8,667 nt of DNA from Bacteroidota bacterium (GCA_023459435.1 JAEWUL010000275.1:1-8667), one strand, 5' to 3'. Shown: positions 1-7,609, numbered from the stretch's first letter. Notes: a model not told the origin generated them from the letters alone. Numbers and translations are program-made.

Positions 1-1494
1 GAAAAAGTATTGCTCGGTTTAGGATTTAAAGAGACCGATTTCACCCGGTTGCTTGCGGAGTTCAGTTCCGGATGGCAAATGAGAGTAGCTCTGGCTAAAA
101 TATTACTACAAAAACCTGAAATTATCCTTCTCGATGAACCTACCAACCATCTCGATATTGAATCTATTCAATGGTTAGAGGATTATTTGGCTAACTACGA
201 CGGCTGTTTGATCCTGGTTTCGCACGACAGAATGTTTCTGGATCGAGTAACCAACAGAACCATTGAGATCACATTTGGAACCATTCAGGATTATAAATGC
301 AGCTACTCTGAATATGTAGAACAACGTCTGGAACGGATTGAAATACAACAGTCTGCTTACGAAAATCAACAAAGAGAGATTGCACAGATTGAAAAATTTA
401 TTGAACGTTTCCGATATAAATCCAGTAAAGCAAAACAAGTCCAAAGTAGAGTAAAATTATTGGAGAAGATGGACAAGGTAGAGGTTGACGATCTGGATAA
501 ATCAGCGATCTCTTTTAAATTTCCACCTGCTCCCCATTCTGGAAGAGTCACTGTTGAAGCCAAGGCACTTGATCTAGGATATGACGAAAAACGGGTACTG
601 ACAGATATCGATCTCCATCTTGAGAGGGGTGAAAGGGTTGCATTTGTAGGGAAAAACGGAGAAGGGAAATCCACTTTTGTTAAAGCAATTGTAGGAGAGC
701 TAACTCCACAAAAAGGGGTCATACAACTGGGGCATCAAGTAGTGATCGGTTATTATGCCCAAAACCAGGCTCTTTTACTCGATCCCACCAAGACCGTATT
801 TGAGACCATTGATGATGTGGCTTTGGGAGATGTCAGAACCAAAATCAGAACCATTTTAGGTCGTTTCCTTTTCTCTACTGAAGATACTGAAAAAAAGGTA
901 TCGGTACTTTCCGGTGGTGAAAAATCCAGGTTAGCACTGGCGAAGTTGCTCCTCTCCCCTTTCAATCTGCTGATCCTTGATGAGCCTACAAACCACCTCG
1001 ATATGCAATCCAAAGATGTATTAAAAAATGCATTGTTGCAGTACGAAGGCTCCATGATTATCGTTTCCCATGATCGTGATTTCCTCGAAGGTTTAACCGG
1101 AAAGGTTTTTGAATTTAAAGATCAGAAAATCAATACGTTTATTGGGGATATTTATGAGTTTCTTGAAAAGAAAAAAATCGATACCCTAAAAGAGTTTCAA
1201 AAACGGAATCCTGAAAACGAAACGGAAACCAAAACAGCGTCTGGCAATAAAGAGAATTACGAAAAAAAGAAGCTTGAAACGGCCCAACTCCGGAAAATCC
1301 AGAATAGATTAAAAAAAATCGAAGAGGAGATCGCTCGACTCCATACCGAAATGACATTCATAGAATCCAAACTCGCAAATCCTGTTCAGTATAGCTCTGA
1401 AATTGACGATGGATCTTTGTACAAAAAATACGAAGAACTCAAATCAACTGCTGAAGAAAAAGAGATGGAATGGCTTGATTTACAAGAAGAATAA
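1..1494 (+). CDS. ABC-F family ATP-binding cassette protein, 5' end outside window
   Basis: The reading frame is open from base 1, so this is the last 497 codons of a longer gene. ABC-F proteins are soluble twin-ATPase proteins without membrane domains that act on ribosomes. Residues here are counted from base 1. The first ATPase domain is present from its signature (FSSGWQMR, about 21-28), Walker B LLDEPTNHLD (about 43-52) and the SHDR switch (74-77); its Walker A lies upstream of the window. A charged helical linker follows (about 105-160), matching the ABC-F interdomain arm. The second domain is complete: Walker A GKNGEGKST (217-225), signature LSGGEKSR (303-310), Walker B LDEPTNHLD (326-334) and SHDRDF (356-361). 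The last 80 or so residues are Lys/Glu-rich and look like the C-terminal coiled coil of Uup-like members. The first signature reads S-S-G where S-G-G is usual. I cannot assign the exact subfamily (Uup, YheS or other). Confidence 0.95.
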   Translation, partial: EKVLLGLGFKETDFTRLLAEFSSGWQMRVALAKILLQKPEIILLDEPTNHLDIESIQWLEDYLANYDGCLILVSHDRMFLDRVTNRTIEITFGTIQDYKCSYSEYVEQRLERIEIQQSAYENQQREIAQIEKFIERFRYKSSKAKQVQSRVKLLEKMDKVEVDDLDKSAISFKFPPAPHSGRVTVEAKALDLGYDEKRVLTDIDLHLERGERVAFVGKNGEGKSTFVKAIVGELTPQKGVIQLGHQVVIGYYAQNQALLLDPTKTVFETIDDVALGDVRTKIRTILGRFLFSTEDTEKKVSVLSGGEKSRLALAKLLLSPFNLLILDEPTNHLDMQSKDVLKNALLQYEGSMIIVSHDRDFLEGLTGKVFEFKDQKINTFIGDIYEFLEKKKIDTLKEFQKRNPENETETKTASGNKENYEKKKLETAQLRKIQNRLKKIEEEIARLHTEMTFIESKLANPVQYSSEIDDGSLYKKYEELKSTAEEKEMEWLDLQEE

Positions 1495-1540
1495 GGATCT
1501 TCATTCATCATATTTTTATCATAATTACTCATTGTTTACC

Positions 1541-1570
1541 TTAAGGTTCCTAAATAATTTGGTATCTTTG
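1541..1570 (+). promoter_or_regulatory. Bacteroidota-type promoter for the lipoprotein/kinase operon
   Basis: TATCTTTG at 1563-1570 matches the TAnnTTTG -7 box of the Bacteroidota housekeeping sigma factor. It lies 18 bp before the ATG at 1589, so the leader would be very short. The -33 element is weak: TTA at 1541-1543 gives a 19-bp spacer, while the nearest true TTG (1532-1534) is 28 bp away, too far. A 10-bp perfect palindrome, ACCTTAAGGT (1538-1547), overlaps the -33 position and could be an operator, although palindromes of that length are expected several times by chance in this window. Confidence 0.6.
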
Positions 1571-1588
1571 CATTCATAATGAACAACT

Positions 1589-2467
1589 ATGATCAAGATC
1601 AAATATTTATCACTTATTCTGCTATCCCTTTTCCTCTTTTCCAGATGTCAGAAAGAGGATATCTATAACTCTAAAGAGAAACTGCTCTCTATCCTGGATT
1701 ACGAAATCTCTTCCAAAACTCCTTTTGTATCATTTCTTTACGAAGAAGAAAAAATCTCCAAAGCGATTTTTCATGATCAGACGGTTTTTGAATTTGAATA
1801 CAACGAAGAGAACCAGGTGAGTGCGATATACGGCTATTTCGGGAATAAACCCTATGGGTATGTCCTCATGACATACATAGATAAAAAACTATCCAAAACA
1901 GCCTATTATGACCAGTCCAATACCGTTTTCCAGATCGATACTTTTTACAGGCACAATGGGTTGATTTATGGGTATAAATCTTACATCAATGTATTAGAGG
2001 CAAAAAATTCCGAAGATAAGATCACACTAACCAGACTGTTTCAGACCTTTATGCACACGCATCAGGCCAAGCAGGTCAAAGCAATTGTACAAGACCTAAA
2101 ATCGGGATTTGTTTTAATTGCGCAAACGAATGTGGAATACACCCGCAAAAATATTACTCAACTGGAAACAGTTTATCAAAATGGGTTCACAACACTATCC
2201 CGTTTTTCTTACGATGATGAAAAAAATCCATTGTATGGGCTACCCTTTGCCTTTACAGAGCATATCATTTTTCCCACTGCTCCCCTTTCAGGATACTCCA
2301 AGAACAACTTTGTAAGCTATACGTATTCAGAGCATTATGGAACACCGGGAGCTGGCGAAACCGAAACATATGAGTTGGTATACCAAAAAAATGATTATCC
2401 CACACAAATCTACACTGTGAATCAAAACGAAACCACTTTACGTTGGCAATTTAACTACATAGAATAA
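1589..2467 (+). CDS. Predicted surface lipoprotein with YD-repeat-like beta strands
   Basis: The 292-residue product starts with a signal peptide (Lys-rich start, hydrophobic 7-18) ending at Cys20 in F-S-R-C. Arg at -1 is unusual for a lipobox. The residues after Cys are Gln-Lys-Glu-Asp, which fits the lipoprotein export signal (consensus near QKDDE) described for Capnocytophaga, so display on the cell surface is likely; this is inference. The mature part has recurring Tyr/Phe-rich strands such as FEFEYNEENQVSAIYG and a closing pattern of YELVYQKNDYPTQI and FNYIE, reminiscent of the YD/RHS-like beta repeats in many Bacteroidota lipoproteins. No catalytic motif is seen. An ATG at 1579 is out of frame and leads to an early stop, so 1589 is the start. 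It is the first gene of an operon with the next lipoprotein (1-bp gap) and a histidine kinase. I do not recognise a named family. Confidence 0.85.
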   Translation: MIKIKYLSLILLSLFLFSRCQKEDIYNSKEKLLSILDYEISSKTPFVSFLYEEEKISKAIFHDQTVFEFEYNEENQVSAIYGYFGNKPYGYVLMTYIDKKLSKTAYYDQSNTVFQIDTFYRHNGLIYGYKSYINVLEAKNSEDKITLTRLFQTFMHTHQAKQVKAIVQDLKSGFVLIAQTNVEYTRKNITQLETVYQNGFTTLSRFSYDDEKNPLYGLPFAFTEHIIFPTAPLSGYSKNNFVSYTYSEHYGTPGAGETETYELVYQKNDYPTQIYTVNQNETTLRWQFNYIE

Positions 2468-2468
2468 T

Positions 2469-3080
2469 ATGAAAACGAAACTCCCATCACATTTCCATAT
2501 CAGGACAATAAAGTTGTTCCTCTTTATGCTTACTCCTTTAATACTCATTCAATGCGATGAGGATCCGGAACCATTTCCCAGAACCGATATTGTGACCCAA
2601 TCAGCTCCAACCACTATTGCTACTCGTTTATTACCAGGGACACCCAAAAGTGCGTTTTACCAGTTAAGTATGACGTTAGGACACGATGCATCTGAATGTA
2701 CCGGATGTGTTGTAATCAACGGAACGCCAACCCATGTACCTTGCAGAGGTCCTGGAAATAAATGCAATGTGAATACTGCTGTTGTTGTTACTGCTGCAGA
2801 AACGCACACTTCATTCCTCCCCGGGCATCCGGCCAACTTCTATACTGTAACCAGTTTACATCCTCAAACCATTGACTCACTAGCCATACTCGATGCTTTT
2901 AGATTTGATGATTTTTTCTTGTTTCCCGATCGTTCTTTCTTTGTTTCAGGAAATAACATCGACTGGAGATTAAGATGGATGAATATTCCGGAACAATATG
3001 TGAAAAGGAATAATGATGACAGCCTGTTGTATTATGAAAGAGTAACATTCTCTTCAACGCCTTTATTTTCTAACGAATAA
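2469..3080 (+). CDS. Lipoprotein with extracytoplasmic four-Cys/two-His cluster
   Basis: This 203-residue product has an N-terminal hydrophobic segment (about 14-28) ending in L-I-Q-C, giving a candidate lipid-bearing Cys29 followed by Asp-Glu-Asp. Gln at -1 makes the lipobox imperfect, but the acidic residues after Cys are typical of Bacteroidota lipoproteins. The mature part holds a compact cluster: His72, Cys77, Cys80, His89, Cys92 and Cys99, with spacing C-x2-C-x11-C-x6-C and the string PCRGPGNKCN. Outside the cytoplasm these residues could form two disulfides or bind a metal; the sequence cannot distinguish the two. There are no other cysteines in the mature protein apart from Cys29. The C-terminal half is Phe/Asp-rich (AFRFDDFFLFPDRSFF) with no motif I recognise. 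The ATG is 1 bp after the previous stop and the stop is 3 bp before the kinase gene, so co-translation with both is likely. Function unknown. Confidence 0.82.
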   Translation: MKTKLPSHFHIRTIKLFLFMLTPLILIQCDEDPEPFPRTDIVTQSAPTTIATRLLPGTPKSAFYQLSMTLGHDASECTGCVVINGTPTHVPCRGPGNKCNVNTAVVVTAAETHTSFLPGHPANFYTVTSLHPQTIDSLAILDAFRFDDFFLFPDRSFFVSGNNIDWRLRWMNIPEQYVKRNNDDSLLYYERVTFSSTPLFSNE

Positions 3081-3083
3081 TAG

Positions 3084-4088
3084 ATGAAACGGTATTTAGA
3101 AATTGGAGCTCACCTTATATTCTGGTTGTTAACCGGGTATCTCTTTATGAAATACTCTTTTATCAGACCAACCTTAGGAAAAAATCTGGAGTTGTTCTCC
3201 ACTTTCCTGATTATTTGTTCCATTTACATCAACTATTTCATACTTTATCCTTACGTTTTTAAAAAAAACAAAAGAGTATTATATATCATCTTATCATTGG
3301 TCACTGTTGTTATTGCTGCAATCATTGAGAGTGCCATTACCAAACCAATCGTATACAAAACGTTGTTTCTTGATGAGAAGCTGATGCGAAACTACATTCA
3401 ATCGATCTATTTCTTTATATTTCTCAGAAATTTTGGGTTTTTACTCTTTTTTGTGATCCTCAAATTCTATTTAGAAGCTTTAAAAGTAAACCGACTCGAA
3501 AAGGAAAAATTCACAATAGAGAACACCTATCTTCGTTCCCGAATTGCGCCACACTTTTTATACAATGTGTTGAACTCCATATATGCAGATGCCATCATCA
3601 AGGATGAGAAACTACCGGATTACATCTTACAGTTATCCAAACTGTTACATTATTATGTTGATGAATCCCATCGGGAAATGGTTTCATTAAACGATGAGAT
3701 CCAGTTTTACAAAAGATATATTGAATTGGAAAACAAAAGGTTTGATCATAAGGTACAGATTCGGTTCAACACCAATATTACCAGAGAGCAAAACCCTATT
3801 GCACCGTTGCTTTTTGAGCCGATCATCAGCAATGGGTTCAAATATGTCCCCAAAGATGGATCTGGTCAGATCGAGATTTCTATTCATTTGAACAGCCAGA
3901 AGGAGATACACTTTAACTGTGTAAACACCAAATGGAACGACACAAAACAGATCACTGACACCACATCTAAAGGGTTATGCACTTTAAAATCGCGGCTTCA
4001 ATTGTTATACCCAAACAAACATAAGCTCACCATTTCCGACACTGACGCCACATATGAGGCCTCTCTAATAATCCGATTAAATGAATAA
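3084..4088 (+). CDS. LytS/YehU-type membrane sensor histidine kinase, no adjacent regulator
   Basis: This 334-residue protein has four predicted membrane helices (about 8-23, 36-58, 66-86 and 108-130), a short charged coiled-coil (131-152), then a His_kinase (PF06580-type) core. The phosphoacceptor motif is APHFLYNVLNSI with His157, close to the family's NPHFLFNxLNSI. The helix with SLNDEIQFYKRYIELENKRF (201-220) is the usual conserved second helix. The ATP-binding part has an N-box reading ISNGFKYV, keeping Asn250 and Lys253 where the family has ENAxKHG. The glycine-rich box is weakened to SKGLCTLKSRLQLLYP where GIGLxNxxxRLxLLYP is usual, so one Gly and the Asn are lost. The protein may bind ATP poorly. 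Kinases of this class are normally followed by a LytTR response-regulator gene; here non-coding DNA and a convergent gene follow. It sits 3 bp after a lipoprotein gene, suggesting it senses an envelope signal through those lipoproteins (inference). Confidence 0.9.
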   Translation: MKRYLEIGAHLIFWLLTGYLFMKYSFIRPTLGKNLELFSTFLIICSIYINYFILYPYVFKKNKRVLYIILSLVTVVIAAIIESAITKPIVYKTLFLDEKLMRNYIQSIYFFIFLRNFGFLLFFVILKFYLEALKVNRLEKEKFTIENTYLRSRIAPHFLYNVLNSIYADAIIKDEKLPDYILQLSKLLHYYVDESHREMVSLNDEIQFYKRYIELENKRFDHKVQIRFNTNITREQNPIAPLLFEPIISNGFKYVPKDGSGQIEISIHLNSQKEIHFNCVNTKWNDTKQITDTTSKGLCTLKSRLQLLYPNKHKLTISDTDATYEASLIIRLNE

Positions 4089-4174
4089 TCAGGAGATTCC
4101 GGCACAACCCGCTTGATTCTCTAAAGGCTAGGGAGAAGGGGACTATTCATTTGAAGAATGACGTTAGACCATTG

Positions 4175-4194
4175 AAAACCGCGCATGCGGTTTT
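4175..4194. terminator. Terminator-like hairpin between convergent genes
   Basis: The sequence forms an 8-bp perfect stem, AAAACCGC paired with GCGGTTTT, around a GCAT loop. The stem carries A4 on one side and T4 on the other, so it could end transcription from both the kinase operon (plus strand) and the mannosidase gene (minus strand). The T-run is only four bases, so it is a modest intrinsic terminator. A weaker hairpin (TTCTC 4117-4121 with GAGAA 4133-4137) lies just upstream. Confidence 0.6.
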
Positions 4195-4260
4195 GCTGCA
4201 TTAGGGATGTGGAGGGCGCCGAAGGCGGTACGAGCTGGAGCGAGCGCCGGGATGGATGTT
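4195..4260. repeat. GC-rich structured intergenic island, possible repeat element
   Basis: This stretch is conspicuously GC-rich for an AT-rich genome and non-coding. It contains a CGCC-GAA-GGCG mini-hairpin (4217-4227) and a longer-range GGCGC/GCGCC pairing (4215-4219 with 4244-4248) enclosing GAGCTGGAGCGAGC. It follows directly on the terminator-like hairpin. The composition and nested stems resemble dispersed extragenic repeats of other bacteria, but only one copy is in the window, so repeat status is inferred. Confidence 0.4.
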
Positions 4261-4275
4261 CTGAGATGGGATCGA

Positions 4276-6567
4276 TTATTTCTGGGGTTTATTGCCCATA
4301 TAGAATATCAACTCTCCCCCTTCGAGGATCTCAGAATGTTTTATAAAAGAGCGGTTTAACTCTTTTCCATTGAGCAGAATCTTTTGGATGTATACATTTT
4401 GATCCGATTGATTTTCTGTTTTAACAGTAAAAATCCTATTGTTTTCCAGATTGATCTGAGCAGAAACAACTGATGGAGATCCAAAGTAATATTGATCACT
4501 ACCCGGACAAACAGGATAAAACCCTAGCGTATTGAATACATACCAGGCGCTCATCTGCCCCATATCATCATTACCACTCAATCCATCAGGCGCTGTATGG
4601 TACATCTGTTTTAAAATCATCCTCACTTTAACTTGAGTTTTCCATGGTGCATCCGTCCAGTGGTACAAAAAAGCGGATTGATGTGAGGGTTCATTCCCAT
4701 GAACATAATTTCCAAAAATTCCATCTCTGGTAACATCTTCAGTCTCTTCAAAGTATTTATCGGGAAGCTCCATCGTGAAAAGTGCATCCAGATACTTTTC
4801 CATTTTTTTCTTTCCACCCATTAACGCAACCAATTGTGGAATGTTATGGGGTACATATAATGAATAGTTCCAGGCATTCCCCTCAATAAAGCCCTGTCCG
4901 TGAGTGTTTAAAGGATCAAATGGTGTTACAAATGTACCATCACTATTTTTGGGGCGAATAAACCCGGTTTCTGCATCAAACAGATTCATAAAGTTTTGAG
5001 CTCTTTTGGAATAGACTTTATATACAGAATCCTGGTGTAACGATTGGGCTAACTGCGCAATACACCAATCGTCGTAAGCAAACTCCAGCGTTTTTGAAGC
5101 TGAGTTGGAACTTTTATTTTCAGGGATAAACCCTAAGTCCATATAATAACCCAAACCATCATACTTCCTATTTTGAGAGGTTTTGATGCACGCTTCCAGT
5201 GCTAGTTTGGCGTCAAAATCACGAATTCCCTTGATGTATGCATCTGCAATGACAGAAACACTATGGTAGCCGATCATACACCAGTTTTCATTTGCATAGT
5301 GGGACCATACAGGTAACATTTGATGCACACTTTGCTGATAATGGGCTAACATAGAGTGGATCATGTCCCGGTTCCTGGTGGGTTGAATGATCGTGAAAAG
5401 TGGGTGTAGTGCTCTGTAAGTATCCCATAATGAGAAGGATGTGTAATTTGTAAACCCTTCTGCAACATGGGTGTTTTGATCTAACCCTTTATAGGAACCA
5501 TCAACATCCATGTAAATTGTTGGACCTAAAAAAGTGTGATATAGTGAAGTGTAAAAACTGATCTTATCCTCTTCACTTAATATTTCTACCTGAATCTTAC
5601 TCAATTCCATATTCCACAAATCTTGTCCGGCCTGTTTGATCTTGGCAAAGTCCCAGTCGGGAGTTTCCTGCAACATGTTTTGAATAGCACCATTTGTGGA
5701 TACGGGAGAGATTGCAACCTTTACAAGGATCTCTTCCCCTTGTTGGAGGTCAAAATCAAAATAACCTTTTACATCACGGCCGGCCACTTCAGGAAATTGG
5801 TTGGTCAAATCAAATCTTCTCCAGAATCCCTGATATTGCTCTTTGGCAAATTGAAATCCGTAATTTTGAATCGGTTTAGAGAAAGCCATTGCAAAATAGA
5901 CGGTTCTAGTTTTAGCCCATCCGTTAGTGATCCGGTATCCGGTAATTAAGGTATCGTTTTCCACTCTTACGAATGTCCAGACATTCTTCCCTTCGTAATT
6001 GTAGATTCCGTGAGCAAGGTCCAGAATAATATGTGCATTACCCCCATTCATAAATGTATATCGATGCATACCGACTCTGGCCGAAGTAGTGAGTTCCACC
6101 TGGATGTTCCCCTTTTTTAGGGTCACAGCATAATAGTTGGGTTCCGCTTTTTCAGATTCTTTATCAAAAGTTGATCTATATCCTTTTTCAGGATTTTGAG
6201 CTGTTCCAGGGTCGAGTTGGAGAGGTCCGACAGTAGGCATCAGTAGGATATCTCCTAAGTCGGAATGACCGGTACCGCTAAAATGCGTATGGGAAAAACC
6301 CACAATAGTTGTATCCAGGTATTGATATCCGGAACAATATTGATATGCTTCCTTATTGTATTGATTGTTTTGGTTATACATTAATATTGATTCTGTATCA
6401 GGGCTCAATTGAACTGAGCCAAAAGGGACAGTTGCTCCGGGAAAAACATGCCCCATCCTTTGGGTGCCAATAAATGGGTTTACATATTGAATCATAGAAC
6501 TATTTTTTTGAGCAAAACTAAAATAGGAACCCATCAGTATTGCCATAAGTATAAAGGGGAATTTCAT
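4276..6567 (-). CDS. Secreted GH92 family alpha-mannosidase
   Basis: The product is a 763-residue glycoside hydrolase of family 92, Ca2+-dependent exo-alpha-mannosidases that trim mannose from N-glycans and related mannans. The length is normal. Hallmarks seen: NPFIGT (30-35), HVFPGATVPFG (40-50), SHTHFSGTG (92-100), SLWDTYRALHPL (379-390), GFIEGNAWNYS with Glu562 (the family's general acid region) and GNDDMGQMSAWYVFNTLGFYPV (from 665, the catalytic-base loop). I chose ATG at 6567: it gives a clean signal peptide, M-K-F-P then a hydrophobic core ending SFA|Q at about residue 19, and leaves 7 bp after the upstream TPR gene. A longer start at 6594 would overlap that gene and add nine polar residues before the signal peptide. 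The N-terminus has no lipobox, so the enzyme is probably periplasmic or secreted. The exact linkage specificity cannot be read from sequence. Confidence 0.96.
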   Translation of the reverse strand: MKFPFILMAILMGSYFSFAQKNSSMIQYVNPFIGTQRMGHVFPGATVPFGSVQLSPDTESILMYNQNNQYNKEAYQYCSGYQYLDTTIVGFSHTHFSGTGHSDLGDILLMPTVGPLQLDPGTAQNPEKGYRSTFDKESEKAEPNYYAVTLKKGNIQVELTTSARVGMHRYTFMNGGNAHIILDLAHGIYNYEGKNVWTFVRVENDTLITGYRITNGWAKTRTVYFAMAFSKPIQNYGFQFAKEQYQGFWRRFDLTNQFPEVAGRDVKGYFDFDLQQGEEILVKVAISPVSTNGAIQNMLQETPDWDFAKIKQAGQDLWNMELSKIQVEILSEEDKISFYTSLYHTFLGPTIYMDVDGSYKGLDQNTHVAEGFTNYTSFSLWDTYRALHPLFTIIQPTRNRDMIHSMLAHYQQSVHQMLPVWSHYANENWCMIGYHSVSVIADAYIKGIRDFDAKLALEACIKTSQNRKYDGLGYYMDLGFIPENKSSNSASKTLEFAYDDWCIAQLAQSLHQDSVYKVYSKRAQNFMNLFDAETGFIRPKNSDGTFVTPFDPLNTHGQGFIEGNAWNYSLYVPHNIPQLVALMGGKKKMEKYLDALFTMELPDKYFEETEDVTRDGIFGNYVHGNEPSHQSAFLYHWTDAPWKTQVKVRMILKQMYHTAPDGLSGNDDMGQMSAWYVFNTLGFYPVCPGSDQYYFGSPSVVSAQINLENNRIFTVKTENQSDQNVYIQKILLNGKELNRSFIKHSEILEGGELIFYMGNKPQK

Positions 6568-6574
6568 TTTTGTT

Positions 6575-7609
6575 CTACTTGTTGACATGGCCATTTAGGG
6601 AACGATTTAACCAGTTGTCAAATTGCTCTATTCGATCTTCATTGTTCATGATCCAGTTTTTCACTTCATCCGTTTTTAAAGATTGACTGATGGTATAACA
6701 TAAAGGTTCAACCAAATCATTTTTCAATAGTTCCCGGATCGGTTTTAAGTAAGTTACATTGAAAAAATGATCATCTTCCATTTTAACAGTATTTAAAGAC
6801 TCCATTTGTTTTGTAATGGCGAGAATAAACATCTCCTGATCGGTTCTTTCTGTGGAATCAGAGCCTAAAGTGGAAGCCAGAGACATTTTATACATCAATT
6901 CTGATGATGTAAAGGGATTGGAAGAATCTTTAAACATATTGATACTGATATTGATCGTATTTCCCTCCTTTTTGATATTATAATCCAAGGTTTTTTTCAA
7001 CCATTTGAGATTGTTATTTCCTCTTTTACTATTGGGTTCCAAAGAGATTGCAAAATATAAGGGGATCGTAGATTGAAAAGATCTACCCTGTGCATCTAAA
7101 ATAAAAGAGTATAGGAAATGACTGCTGGCATGGGTGGGTCTGAGTTGGATCGATTTTTCAATTGTTTCTTCTGCTTTTTGGTATTCTTTGTGATTGTGAT
7201 AAGTTAAAGCCAGATTGTAGTACAACATTTGTTCCTGTGGGTAACTTTTTATAGCTTTTAAATAGGTTTTCACTGCTTTTGAGTATTTCCCCTGTAAATC
7301 AAATATGTTCCCCAACATCACATAAGCCATAGGCTCGTTCCCTTTTTTGAGTTTAATCACTTTCTGAGCATTTTTAATGGCGTCATCATAGTTTCCAGCA
7401 CTAAAATAGGAGTATGACATTTCATAATACGCCATTGAACAATTTTTGTCAAGAGCTATTGCTTCCTGATATTTGGAAATGGCTGATTTATACTTTCCCT
7501 GTTCGTGATATTTAATCCCCTCATAAATAAGTTGAGTAATCTGATTGTTCTGTGAATAGAGTGAAAATGCCGAAAAAACGATAAGAATAAGAACAATAAT
7601 TTTTTTCAT
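6575..7609 (-). CDS. Exported TPR-repeat protein, co-transcribed with the GH92 gene
   Basis: This 344-residue protein begins with a signal peptide (MKKIIVLIL..., cleavage near SLYSQ at about 19-20). About five tetratricopeptide repeats follow (roughly 24-57, 58-91, 92-125, 126-159 and 160-193), each with the usual small and aromatic residues, for example YHEQGKYKSAISKYQEAIALD and NIFDLQGKYSKAVKTYLKAI. TPRs are protein-interaction scaffolds; the partner is unknown. The C-terminal 150 residues are mostly helical with no family I recognise. An ATG at 7708 would add 33 residues before the signal peptide, but the promoter's -7 box (7652-7659) lies inside that extension, so 7609 is the better start. 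The stop is 7 bp before the mannosidase start, so the two genes probably form one operon; a role in presenting or assembling the exported enzyme is possible but unproven. Confidence 0.9.
   Translation of the reverse strand: MKKIIVLILIVFSAFSLYSQNNQITQLIYEGIKYHEQGKYKSAISKYQEAIALDKNCSMAYYEMSYSYFSAGNYDDAIKNAQKVIKLKKGNEPMAYVMLGNIFDLQGKYSKAVKTYLKAIKSYPQEQMLYYNLALTYHNHKEYQKAEETIEKSIQLRPTHASSHFLYSFILDAQGRSFQSTIPLYFAISLEPNSKRGNNNLKWLKKTLDYNIKKEGNTINISINMFKDSSNPFTSSELMYKMSLASTLGSDSTERTDQEMFILAITKQMESLNTVKMEDDHFFNVTYLKPIRELLKNDLVEPLCYTISQSLKTDEVKNWIMNNEDRIEQFDNWLNRSLNGHVNK

Noticed and set aside
366..722. A 118-codon minus-strand open frame inside the ABC-F gene
   Set aside because: It is antisense to conserved ABC-F sequence, including the second Walker A, and has no independent support.
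1579..1591. ATG at 1579 as an alternative start for the first lipoprotein gene
   Set aside because: It is out of frame with the lipoprotein and reaches a stop after about thirty codons; only the ATG at 1589 gives the signal peptide and lipobox.
4076..4090. A 15-bp match (ATTAAATGAATAATC) between the end of the kinase gene and the first edge of the repeat array (8370-8384)
   Set aside because: It is AT-rich, ends before the heptads begin, and about this much identity is plausible by chance in an AT-rich window.
4163..4169. GTTAGAC, which fits the integron attC core GTTRRRY
   Set aside because: No matching RYYYAAC partner or attC-like fold is nearby, no integrase gene is seen, and such a degenerate heptamer is expected several times by chance.
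5623..5949. A 108-codon plus-strand open frame inside the GH92 gene
   Set aside because: It lies wholly opposite strongly conserved GH92 coding sequence, has no promoter box before it, and its translation shows no domain or signal peptide.
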